DNA of 64,000 nt from positions 1,302,001-1,366,000 of the forward strand of contig NZ_JBIZWA010000001.1 of NCBI RefSeq assembly GCF_044769865.1. The letters run 5' to 3'. Shown in pieces: positions 43,180 through 51,097 of this stretch (its first letter is position 1; every line of letters begins with the position of its first letter). The stretch is from Homoserinimonas sp044769865. Lineage in GTDB: Bacteria > Actinomycetota > Actinomycetes > Actinomycetales > Microbacteriaceae. The notes under the pieces were generated by a model. It saw only the letters and a list, made by a program, of their open reading frames with translations. It ran no database searches and was not told where the DNA came from. Position numbers and translations under genes: made by a program.

Positions 43180-44141
43180 CTGCCAGCCTCGAAAAGACCG
43201 CACGTCGCCGAGATACGAGCCGCACCCCTGCCTTCTTCTATCCCTCGGCTCGAGAAGGGATGAGAGACCTTCTTGTGAACTCGGCGGCCGCGCTGGAGAG
43301 GGGAGTCTTGCTCCCGGGATTTATCGGATGGTCCGCAATCGAAGGAAGCGGCGTTTTTGACCCTGTCCGTGAGGCGGAAGTCCAATACGGCTTCTACGGG
43401 CTGAATCCCGACCTGTCGGCAGATTTAGATGAGGTTGAAGCGCAGCTAAAGTCCGGTGGCTATGGCGTGCTTGTCATCATTCATTATTACGGGCGCTCAG
43501 AGCCACGGCTCCAGGAGTTGCGTCGGATGGCCGACGAGCACGACGTGATTCTCGTGGAAGATCTAGCGCACGGGTTCTTCACTTCTCAGTCGGAGAGCAG
43601 CGCTGGGCGCTTTGGTGATGTCCTTCTCTTTTCCCTGCACAAGCAATTCCCGCTGGCCGAAGGGGGAATGGCGCTCTACAGAAATGCCGGGTTGATTGAG
43701 AAGCAAGTCGGCACTCGTCCAGATCTTGCCGTTGAGGTCCTGTCGTACGACTGGCGCGAGATCGCTAATGCGCGTCGGCGCAACTTCAGCGTCCTAACTT
43801 CCCACTTGCTCGAACTCCCGGAGTGCGGCAACGAATTCACACTTCTGTGGCCAGAGCTGAGCGAAGGTGACGTGCCGCAGACACTACCCATCTGGGTGCA
43901 CGGTGAGATTCGCGACAGCATTTATCGCAGGATGAATGCCGAGGGCTTTGGAATGGTCAGTCTCTACCACACTCTGATACAAGAGCTAGGCGGGGCCTTT
44001 CCTCGTCTTGAGAAACTGTCCCGCCACATCATCAACTTTCCGGTCCACCAAGACGTTGTCACCAACGAGATACCGTCGCTCGTTGATTCGTTCCGAGCAA
44101 GCCTTCACCAGATGACTGAAAAGCAGATTGGCGACTCCTAG
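43176..44141 (+). CDS. DegT-like aminotransferase, short variant
   Basis: 321 residues, shorter than typical members (~370-400). Fold motifs: GVLVIIHYYGRSEP, VILVEDLAHGFF (Asp binding PLP nitrogen), and LFSLHKQFPLAEGGMALY with the probable PLP Lys. The 'SxxK-x-x-P-x-x-x-GG' spacing differs from the NKIMTTSGGG type of the other cluster aminotransferase, so it may use a different substrate or be a non-transferring relative. TTG at 43176 overlaps the previous stop (TTGA). It ends 49 bp before capE. Confidence 0.72.
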   Translation: MTASLEKTARRRDTSRTPAFFYPSAREGMRDLLVNSAAALERGVLLPGFIGWSAIEGSGVFDPVREAEVQYGFYGLNPDLSADLDEVEAQLKSGGYGVLVIIHYYGRSEPRLQELRRMADEHDVILVEDLAHGFFTSQSESSAGRFGDVLLFSLHKQFPLAEGGMALYRNAGLIEKQVGTRPDLAVEVLSYDWREIANARRRNFSVLTSHLLELPECGNEFTLLWPELSEGDVPQTLPIWVHGEIRDSIYRRMNAEGFGMVSLYHTLIQELGGAFPRLEKLSRHIINFPVHQDVVTNEIPSLVDSFRASLHQMTEKQIGDS

Positions 44142-44190
44142 CGGAGCGGTAGTCAAATGAGGCACACAACTAAGGAATTGGACTGACAGC

Positions 44191-45237
44191 ATGAATCACG
44201 ATTACACCGGTAGTCGCATCCTTGTAACGGGCGGGACAGGGTCCTTCGGCCATACCGTCGCGCGCAAATTGCTTGAGCGTGGCGTCGAGGAGATTCGCGT
44301 CCTTAGTCGTGACGAGGCGAAGCAGGACCAGATGCGGCACGAGCTGGGGGATTCGCGTCTCCGTTTCTATGTTGGCGACATCCGCGACTATCTGAGCGTG
44401 GAGCGCGCGATGAAGGGCGTCGACTACGTCTTTCACGCTGCGGCTCTCAAGCAGGTGCCCTCGTGCGAGTTCTTCCCCATGGAGGCCGTCAAGACCAACG
44501 TTCAGGGCAGCGAGAACGTCATTCGCGCGGCCGATCACGCTGGCGTCTCCTCGGTTGTCTGTCTGAGCACGGACAAGGCGGTGTACCCGGTCAACGCCAT
44601 GGGCATGAGCAAGGCGATGATGGAGAAGGTCGCACAGTCGTTTGGGCTGAACAACCCGAATGCCGAAACGACGGTGTCCTGCGTCCGCTATGGCAATGTC
44701 ATGTACTCACGCGGATCGGTGATACCCCTGTTCATCCGCCAGCTCAAGGCTGGCAAAAACCTCACGGTCACCAACCCCGACATGACGCGCTTCATGATGT
44801 CCCTGTCAAACTCTGTCGACCTGGTCGAGTTCGCCTTTCACAACGCGAATCAGGGTGACCTGTTCATTCGCAAGGCGAAGTCCTGCACGGTTGGCGATCT
44901 CGCGCAGGCGACGATCAACCTCTTCGAGGCACGGGCGAAGGTCGAGGTCATCGGTACCCGCCACGCCGAAAAGCTCTCCGAGGCGCTCGCGAGCAGGGAG
45001 GAGCTTGCCCGTGCGGACGATATGGGCGACTACTTCCGCATTCAGGCCGACAATCGGGATCTCAACTACAGCGTGTACGTCGACGAGGGCGACAAATCGC
45101 TGACCAAGTACGACGACTATGATTCGCACACCGTGGATCGCATGGACATCCCCGAGGTGGAGGAACTGCTGTTGACGCTCCCCGAAGTTCGTCGGGAACT
45201 CGCTGCCGCCGGCGCATCTCTCAGCCGGGTGAGCTGA
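44191..45237 (+). CDS. capE: UDP-GlcNAc 4,6-dehydratase/5-epimerase (CapE/FnlA/WbjB)
   Basis: 348 residues. SDR fold: ILVTGGTGSFGHTVARKLLE, the motif HAAALKQVPSCEFFP, STDKAVYPVNAMGMSK, and NPDMTRFMMSL. It converts UDP-GlcNAc to the 2-acetamido-2,6-dideoxy-4-keto hexose that CapF and CapG carry on to UDP-N-acetyl-L-fucosamine. It is the first of three contiguous genes with host-like, very GC-rich codon use, after a stretch of more AT-rich genes. The ATG has a weak upstream purine stretch; TAGTCA (44150-44155) could be a -10. Confidence 0.95.
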   Translation: MNHDYTGSRILVTGGTGSFGHTVARKLLERGVEEIRVLSRDEAKQDQMRHELGDSRLRFYVGDIRDYLSVERAMKGVDYVFHAAALKQVPSCEFFPMEAVKTNVQGSENVIRAADHAGVSSVVCLSTDKAVYPVNAMGMSKAMMEKVAQSFGLNNPNAETTVSCVRYGNVMYSRGSVIPLFIRQLKAGKNLTVTNPDMTRFMMSLSNSVDLVEFAFHNANQGDLFIRKAKSCTVGDLAQATINLFEARAKVEVIGTRHAEKLSEALASREELARADDMGDYFRIQADNRDLNYSVYVDEGDKSLTKYDDYDSHTVDRMDIPEVEELLLTLPEVRRELAAAGASLSRVS

Positions 45238-46347
45238 GTGAGCGAACTCGCACACCAGGCGCTGACCGGAGCGAACGGTTTTCTCGGCTGGCATACCCGA
45301 GCTGCACTCGTCGAGGCTGGAGTTGAGGCCAGGAATGTCGCGGTGGGGGTAGGGTTCGACCAAATGACCGCGGCGGCCGCGATCTCAGGCGCCCAGCGCT
45401 TCGTGCACATCGCCGGCGTCAACCGCGGGACCGATGTCGAGGTCAAGGAGGGCAACGAACAGTTCGCGGCCCAGGCGGCTGCGGCGTTGCGGGCCGCCGA
45501 CGCGCCACCGCCTGTCGTGGTCTTCGCCAACTCCACGCAGTCAACCAACGGCAGCGTCTACGGTGATGCCAAGGCTCGCGCGGCCGATGTCCTGCGGCGG
45601 GCGGCCGCCGACGTGGGCTCTGAGTTCCTGGATGTCGAGCTACCGAATCTCTTCGGCGAGCACGGCCGTCCCTTCTACAACGCGGTGACGTCCACCTTCT
45701 GCCACCTGCTCGCGTCCGGCGAGAGCCCCACGGTCGAGAATGACAAGGAGCTCACGCTCCTCCACGCGCAGGACGCCGCTGACCTTCTGCTTGGAACGGT
45801 GCCAACCGTGCGACAGCCCGAGCTCGAGGTGCACGAGACGGTCTCCGGGCTCCTCGAGCGTCTCTCGAGCTACGCGAGCACGTACTCTCTCGGTGAGATC
45901 CCAGATATCTCCACCGTGTTCGACCGCAATCTCTTCAACACGTATCGCTCGTATACGTTCCCAGCCCAGGCTCCCGTGCGGCTGACCAGGCATGCGGATG
46001 CCCGCGGCTCATTCTTCGAGATCATCCGCACGCATGGCGGGTGCGGTCAGTCGTCTTTCTCCACGACCGTGCCCGGCATCAGTCGTGGCGATCACTTCCA
46101 CCGGCGCAAGGTGGAACGCTTCACGGTGCTGTCGGGTGTCGCGGTCATCTCGCTGCGCAAGCTCTTCACCGAGGAGGTCTTCGAATTCGAGGTGAGCGGT
46201 GACGAGCCCGCCGCCGTGGACATGCCGACGATGTGGTCACACAAGATCACCAACATCGGCTCGGAAATCCTGTACACGTCCTTCTGGACCAACGACATCT
46301 TCGACCCGGACGCACCCGACACGATCGCAGAGGCAGTGCACGTATGA
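45238..46347 (+). CDS. capF: Bifunctional epimerase/reductase with cupin (CapF/FnlB/WbjC)
   Basis: 369 residues in two domains. Residues ~1-245 are an SDR reductase, though its first Rossmann loop is LTGANGFLGWH. Residues ~250-369 are a cupin with GDHFHRRKVERFTVLSGVA, providing the metal-binding His. It epimerises and reduces the CapE product. The GTG at 45238 follows the capE stop with no gap, and its own stop overlaps capG (ATGA). Confidence 0.93.
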   Translation: MSELAHQALTGANGFLGWHTRAALVEAGVEARNVAVGVGFDQMTAAAAISGAQRFVHIAGVNRGTDVEVKEGNEQFAAQAAAALRAADAPPPVVVFANSTQSTNGSVYGDAKARAADVLRRAAADVGSEFLDVELPNLFGEHGRPFYNAVTSTFCHLLASGESPTVENDKELTLLHAQDAADLLLGTVPTVRQPELEVHETVSGLLERLSSYASTYSLGEIPDISTVFDRNLFNTYRSYTFPAQAPVRLTRHADARGSFFEIIRTHGGCGQSSFSTTVPGISRGDHFHRRKVERFTVLSGVAVISLRKLFTEEVFEFEVSGDEPAAVDMPTMWSHKITNIGSEILYTSFWTNDIFDPDAPDTIAEAVHV

Positions 46348-47474
46348 ACCAGAAACTGAAAGTCCTGACGGTCGTCGGCACCCGCCCGGAGATCATTCGC
46401 CTGGCAGCCACGATCAAGCGTCTCGACAAGTACACCGAGCATGTGCTGGTGCACACGGGCCAGAACTACGACTACGAGCTCAACGAGGTGTTCTTCGAGG
46501 ATCTCGGACTGCGCCGTCCCGACCACTTCCTCAACGCGGAGACGTCCTCGCTGGGTGCCGTGCTGGGCTCGATCCTCACGAAGGTGGAGCAAGTACTCCT
46601 CGAAGAGAAGCCGGATGCCGTGGTCGTGCTCGGTGACACCAACAGCTGCATCTCCGCGGTGATGGCGAAGCGGATGAAGATCCCGGTGTACCACATGGAG
46701 GCGGGCAACCGTTCGTTCGATGAGAACGTCCCGGAAGAGACGAACCGTCGCCTCGTCGATCACGTCGCCGACTACAACCTCGTCTATACGGAGCACGCAC
46801 GCCGCAACTTGCTCAGTGAAGGCATACATCCTTCCCGCATCCTGCTCACGGGCTCGCCCATGCGGGAAGTGCTCGAGGGCAACGCCGAGGCGATCGCCGC
46901 GAGCACGATCCTGGAGGCCCAGGGCCTCCAGGAGCGCGGCTACTTCCTCGTGAGCCTGCACCGAGAGGAGAACGTCGACAACCCGGAACGGCTCGAGTCC
47001 GTGCTTGAGGCCCTCGGTGCGGTCGCGTCGACCTACGATCTCCCCGTCCTCGTGTCGACGCACCCACGCACACGCAAGCGCCTGGAGGGCCAGCCCGAGG
47101 AACTCAAGCGCAACCTGATCTTCCATGCGCCGTTCGGTTTCAACGACTATGTGCGACTGCAGCAATCTGCTCGTCTCGTGCTCTCCGACAGCGGCACGAT
47201 CAGCGAGGAGTCGGCGATCCTCGGGTTCCCCGGCGTCTCGCTGCGCGATGCGATCGAGCGGCCGGAAGCTATCGACACCGGTGTCACCATCACCTGCGGT
47301 GTCGAGTCCGCCAGCGTGCTCGGCGCCGTCGCCATGACCCTCCAGCAGTTCGAAGAGGACGAGCCGGCCGAAGTGCCGTTCGAGTACCAGATCGCAGATG
47401 CATCACGCCGTGTCGTCAACTTCATCCACTCGACGGCGTCAACGCATCACGAGCGCAGGGGAATTCGGCTCTAA
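46344..47474 (+). CDS. capG: UDP-GlcNAc-2-epimerase type enzyme (CapG/FnlC/WbjD)
   Basis: 376 residues. GT-B-like epimerase fold: VVGTRPEIIRLAATI at the N-terminus, VLVHTGQNYDYELNEVFF, VLGDTNSCISA, HMEAGNRSFDENVPEETNRRLVDH, and LVLSDSGTISEESAILG. It should complete UDP-N-acetyl-L-fucosamine by C2 epimerisation. The NR-SFDENVPEE segment is that of the CapG/WbjD subgroup. ATG at 46344 overlaps the capF stop. Confidence 0.95.
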   Translation: MNQKLKVLTVVGTRPEIIRLAATIKRLDKYTEHVLVHTGQNYDYELNEVFFEDLGLRRPDHFLNAETSSLGAVLGSILTKVEQVLLEEKPDAVVVLGDTNSCISAVMAKRMKIPVYHMEAGNRSFDENVPEETNRRLVDHVADYNLVYTEHARRNLLSEGIHPSRILLTGSPMREVLEGNAEAIAASTILEAQGLQERGYFLVSLHREENVDNPERLESVLEALGAVASTYDLPVLVSTHPRTRKRLEGQPEELKRNLIFHAPFGFNDYVRLQQSARLVLSDSGTISEESAILGFPGVSLRDAIERPEAIDTGVTITCGVESASVLGAVAMTLQQFEEDEPAEVPFEYQIADASRRVVNFIHSTASTHHERRGIRL

Positions 47475-47538
47475 TGAGGTCTGGTTCCCTTAGCGTGTTG
47501 AGTCCGTTAGGCCGAGATTCTCTGAGAACTAGCAAGTC

Positions 47539-48807
47539 ATGATTCGCGCGCTGATGGCAAGAGGCCCTCTCCTCGCGCGGGCCATCACGCTGGGGCTCAA
47601 CCTATTGTTGGCCGTCGTTGTTGCGCGACTGTTTGGGGCGAGCGCATCCGGGGAGTTTTTCTTAGCGTTCACTCTCGTGAACTTTGCTGGGATGTTGGGG
47701 CGGCTAGGTACCGAAAATTACGCAGTAAAAGTGCTTCCGCGCTTGCTCCATTCGGCGGAGGTTCGTCGGGCGGGCGATATCCTCAAGGCGCTGAGGCGAC
47801 GCTGCGCTTGGGGGACCGCCGTCGCTGCTCTAGCCATGACCGGAGCCGGACTGAGCACGTGGTGGGTGACCGGATCCGATTTCGGATTGCACCTTGCGAT
47901 GCTCGCAATCTCCATTCCGTTCGCCTCGTTCGCCATTCTCAACTCCGTCGTCCTGCGGTCTGCTGAGCGCGTCTCGCGGGGAGCGTTTGCCGAAACGGGA
48001 CTCACGCAGGGACTCACGATCGTGGTAGTCCTTGTCGCGTCCGCTTTTACCGACTTGAGTCCGATCTTCGTCTCGATCGCATATGTGTGTTCGTCAGTCG
48101 CGACAGGGTTAATCTCGCGAGTCTGGGTGCGTGGCGCCGCGCGCTGGCAGTCAGGCATGCCGTACGACAGGTCCGTGATTCAACGCACCGAGTCGATGTC
48201 AATGCTGACGATGATGGGTTCGTCGGTTCTCTTTTTCGCGCTTGCGTCGACGCCGCTTTTCGCTGTAGGAATCGCTTCGAGCCCCCGCGAGGCGGGCGTC
48301 TTCAACGCCGCTGCCCGTTTCGGAAACCTGATCGCACTGATTCCGGCGCTCCAAACCACTTACCTGATCCCGCGAGTTGCGCGGGGTCTGGAGTTAAACG
48401 ATTCGCTCGCTGTCTCCCAACAACTCCGGCTTGCCAGTCGCCAAGCCACTATCGCGAGCGTCGTTGTGGCAAGCCTTATGATTGTGCTGAGTGAGCAACT
48501 TGTCCGGTTGTTCGGGGCGGGCTTCGAAGAAGCCTCAACGGCGCTGGTCGTGTTCGCGATCGGGCACGCGGTCATCGCCTCACTGGGACAAGTAAATCCG
48601 ATCATGGCTATCGCCGGGCTTGAGCGCCAGTCGATGAGTCTTGTCATGGGATCGCTCGCTGTAGGAATTCCTGCGATGATCATCGCGGCTGCTTTCGGGG
48701 GCGCTAGCGCGGTGGCTGGCGCCTTCATGCTGGTTTCGATTGCTTACTCGCTGGCGTGCAGTATCTTGTTGTACAAGAGGGTGGGGATCAAGTGTTTCGT
48801 CCATTGA
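47539..48807 (+). CDS. wzx: Wzx-type polysaccharide flippase (MOP/MATE superfamily)
   Basis: 422 residues, about 12 predicted helices in the MOP pattern (LLARAITLGLNLLLAVVVARLFGASASGEFF at the start is typical). It should move the undecaprenyl-linked repeat unit across the membrane. It sits 64 bp after capG, where the sequence becomes more AT-rich again; the gap holds possible promoter words (TTGAGT near 47500) but nothing firm. Its end overlaps the next gene by 16 bases. Sequence alone does not tell its substrate. Confidence 0.88.
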   Translation: MIRALMARGPLLARAITLGLNLLLAVVVARLFGASASGEFFLAFTLVNFAGMLGRLGTENYAVKVLPRLLHSAEVRRAGDILKALRRRCAWGTAVAALAMTGAGLSTWWVTGSDFGLHLAMLAISIPFASFAILNSVVLRSAERVSRGAFAETGLTQGLTIVVVLVASAFTDLSPIFVSIAYVCSSVATGLISRVWVRGAARWQSGMPYDRSVIQRTESMSMLTMMGSSVLFFALASTPLFAVGIASSPREAGVFNAAARFGNLIALIPALQTTYLIPRVARGLELNDSLAVSQQLRLASRQATIASVVVASLMIVLSEQLVRLFGAGFEEASTALVVFAIGHAVIASLGQVNPIMAIAGLERQSMSLVMGSLAVGIPAMIIAAAFGGASAVAGAFMLVSIAYSLACSILLYKRVGIKCFVH

Positions 48808-50864
48808 GCAGGGAGACGCGCTCCGAATCCGTCACCTCTGGACTTACAGGAATCTGGCGACCGGCAGTGGTGGTGTCGTTCGTTGTCACTCTTCTGCACA
48901 TCAATCCGAAGATTCAGCTTGCGCCGTTGACGGCGGTTCCAGAATGGGGATGGTACCTAGTTCAGTTCGGTCCGCTGGGACTGGCGATTCTCGGTAATGT
49001 CCTGTCGGGTCCCCGATTTCGCTGGACATGGCTGAGCGTCTCTCTCGTTCTGCTCACCATATGGACGCTGGCTTCAACACTGTGGAGCGAGCACCGGGCG
49101 CAGACAATAGCAATGGGTTTGGTTTTCGCGTTCATCTGTCTCTTCCTCACCACGACGGTGGAGATGCGCTGGCGGCGTCGAGACGTACTCAATTCTGATC
49201 TCAAGTTTGTACTTTGGATGCTCTTCGCCGCGATGATCGCGGGCGCGCTGCTGTACACCGTCAGCTCCTCGGCTGCGACCGGCGAGCATCTGCAGTTCCA
49301 AGGAGTTTTTCCCAATCCAAACTACACCGCGAGTAGTGCAGCCTGCGCGATCCCAATGGCGGTGTGGGCCTCTCGACGCGCCCAGAATCGGATCTTTGTC
49401 TCCCTGTACGTGGTAATAGCTCTCGTGGCGCTTGTGACGATCGTAGCCACGGGTTCTCGCGGGGTGTTGGTTGCTGCCGCAGCTGGGCTAGTCGTTGCTA
49501 TTGCGGTTTCCTTGCCCTGGAGGCTCGTGTGGCCGCCTCTAGTAGGGCTCGCCGTGCTCGCGGTAGGGCTACTTCTCGCCCGTTGGGACTGGTTCTTCGG
49601 GTACGGTGCGTTCTTCGACCGTAGCGATCAGGGTTCGGATTTCAGTTCAGGGCGATTTGAGATCTGGGGAAGGGTCGTCGAGCTTTGGCTTTCGCATCCT
49701 GTCCTTGGACTCGGCTATCGCACGGTGGAACTCTTGCCGGATTCCAAGACATTGAATGCACACAACATCTATTTGTCTGTGCTCGTCGAACTCGGGCTCG
49801 TGGGCTTTCTGCTATTTGTTGGTGTTATTGCAGCAATTTGCTGGCCTAGCGTGAGAATGGCTGCGCGTCACGACCTGCCGCTCTTCGGCGTGGTCGTGAC
49901 TGTGCTCCTCGTCGAGATGACTGAGGCGTCCCTTTTTGGGTTTGGGGGCCCAACAGCCACCATCTCGTGGCTCTTGCTCTTGTCCTTCCCAGTGATCGCA
50001 AGAACCGGCCCGCAAGCAGACGAGTCTTTCAACTTCGGTAGTACCGGCGGGTCCGCTCCTGAAATCAGCGTCTGCATGGCCACTTACAACGGGTCCGCGC
50101 ATGTCGGAGTCCAAATCTCGTCGATCCTGAAGCAACTCGGCCCACGTGATGAGCTCATAATTGTGGACGATGCTTCAAAAGACGACACAGTTGAGGTAGT
50201 CCGTCGAATCCGAGACAGTCGCATTCGGCTCCTCACCTCAATGCAAAACCAGGGTCATGTCAGGACGTTTGAGCGCGCACTGGTGCACGCGCGCGGACGC
50301 TTTATTTTTCTTTCTGACCAAGACGACGTGTGGATCCCGGGTCGTGTGAATGCCATGAAGTCTGGTTTATCTCAGGCAGCCTTTGTCGCAACGAACTGGC
50401 AGCTGAGCGGGGAGAACAATGTCAACGTTCCCGCGCTGCGCGAGGTGGACTCGTTTCGCAGAGCTCGAAACCTGGCCCAGATCTATTTGGGTAGAGCCCC
50501 CTACTTTGGCTGTGCGATGGCATTCCGACGTGATGGATTGGACTTGATCTTGCCGTTTCCTGCCGGGGTGGAGGCTCATGATCATTGGATTGCGATTGCG
50601 GGAAATGTCGCACGCTCAATGCGTCATTTGGAGGCGCCTAGCCTCCGGCGGACGATTCACGAGAATAATCTCACGCCTAAGTCTCGTCGACGAGTTCGCC
50701 TGGTCGTGCGAACCCGACTGATCATGGTCTGGATGACCACAGTCGCGATAGTTCGACTGTGGAACGTTCGTTCGATAAGTTCAGTCACCCCTGTGGCGGC
50801 ACCCATTTCGCACCCCGCATCGCCGTCCAGTTCACCAACAGGGTCGATTCGGGCCAGCGATTGA
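48792..50864 (+). CDS. Wzy-type O-antigen polymerase fused to a GT2 glycosyltransferase
   Basis: 690 residues. Residues ~1-410 carry about ten helices plus the Wzy_C region: PNPNYTASSAACAIPMAVW, ATGSRGVLVAAA, and GRFEIWGRVVELW-S-HPVLGLGYRT ending in AHNIYLSVLVELGLVG. From ~424 a cytoplasmic GT2 domain follows: ISVCMATYNGSAHVGVQI, IIVDDASKDDT and FLSDQDDVW, with HDHWIAI further on. One chain could thus both polymerise repeat units and add a sugar. GTG at 48792 has GGGGA just upstream; an ATG at 48756 lies inside wzx. The fusion is intact, with no frameshift. Confidence 0.9.
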   Translation: MFRPLSRETRSESVTSGLTGIWRPAVVVSFVVTLLHINPKIQLAPLTAVPEWGWYLVQFGPLGLAILGNVLSGPRFRWTWLSVSLVLLTIWTLASTLWSEHRAQTIAMGLVFAFICLFLTTTVEMRWRRRDVLNSDLKFVLWMLFAAMIAGALLYTVSSSAATGEHLQFQGVFPNPNYTASSAACAIPMAVWASRRAQNRIFVSLYVVIALVALVTIVATGSRGVLVAAAAGLVVAIAVSLPWRLVWPPLVGLAVLAVGLLLARWDWFFGYGAFFDRSDQGSDFSSGRFEIWGRVVELWLSHPVLGLGYRTVELLPDSKTLNAHNIYLSVLVELGLVGFLLFVGVIAAICWPSVRMAARHDLPLFGVVVTVLLVEMTEASLFGFGGPTATISWLLLLSFPVIARTGPQADESFNFGSTGGSAPEISVCMATYNGSAHVGVQISSILKQLGPRDELIIVDDASKDDTVEVVRRIRDSRIRLLTSMQNQGHVRTFERALVHARGRFIFLSDQDDVWIPGRVNAMKSGLSQAAFVATNWQLSGENNVNVPALREVDSFRRARNLAQIYLGRAPYFGCAMAFRRDGLDLILPFPAGVEAHDHWIAIAGNVARSMRHLEAPSLRRTIHENNLTPKSRRRVRLVVRTRLIMVWMTTVAIVRLWNVRSISSVTPVAAPISHPASPSSSPTGSIRASD

Positions 50865-51097
50865 CACTGTCACCTCCGACTGCTCGTAACCTCCATGACA
50901 CCGTCTATCCGTTAAAATTGCCCGCTCTGGCTACCGGCCCGGATGCGTCCGACGCGATCTTCGACCCCGATGGAGCTGGCAAGGTGCTCGAGGCTAAGAA
51001 TACATCCATGGTGAACCGGCAACGGTAGCCACAGATCCCTTGCGCTTAGCGGGCCGAGCCGCGAATATGCCTGCATGACGCGTGGTTGAATTGTTGG
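50865..51097. other. Gap between the Wzy-GT2 gene and the DUF4012 gene
   Basis: 233 bp with mixed composition and no convincing gene. A reading frame from 50759 to 51028 overlaps the end of the previous gene, but has no family features. No strong terminator was seen. It may carry the promoter of the DUF4012-VanZ pair. Confidence 0.4.

Noticed and set aside
50759..51028. 89-residue frame overlapping the end of the Wzy-GT2 gene
   Set aside because: No start signal and no similarity to a known family that I can recognise; it overlaps a coding gene and ends in a gap.
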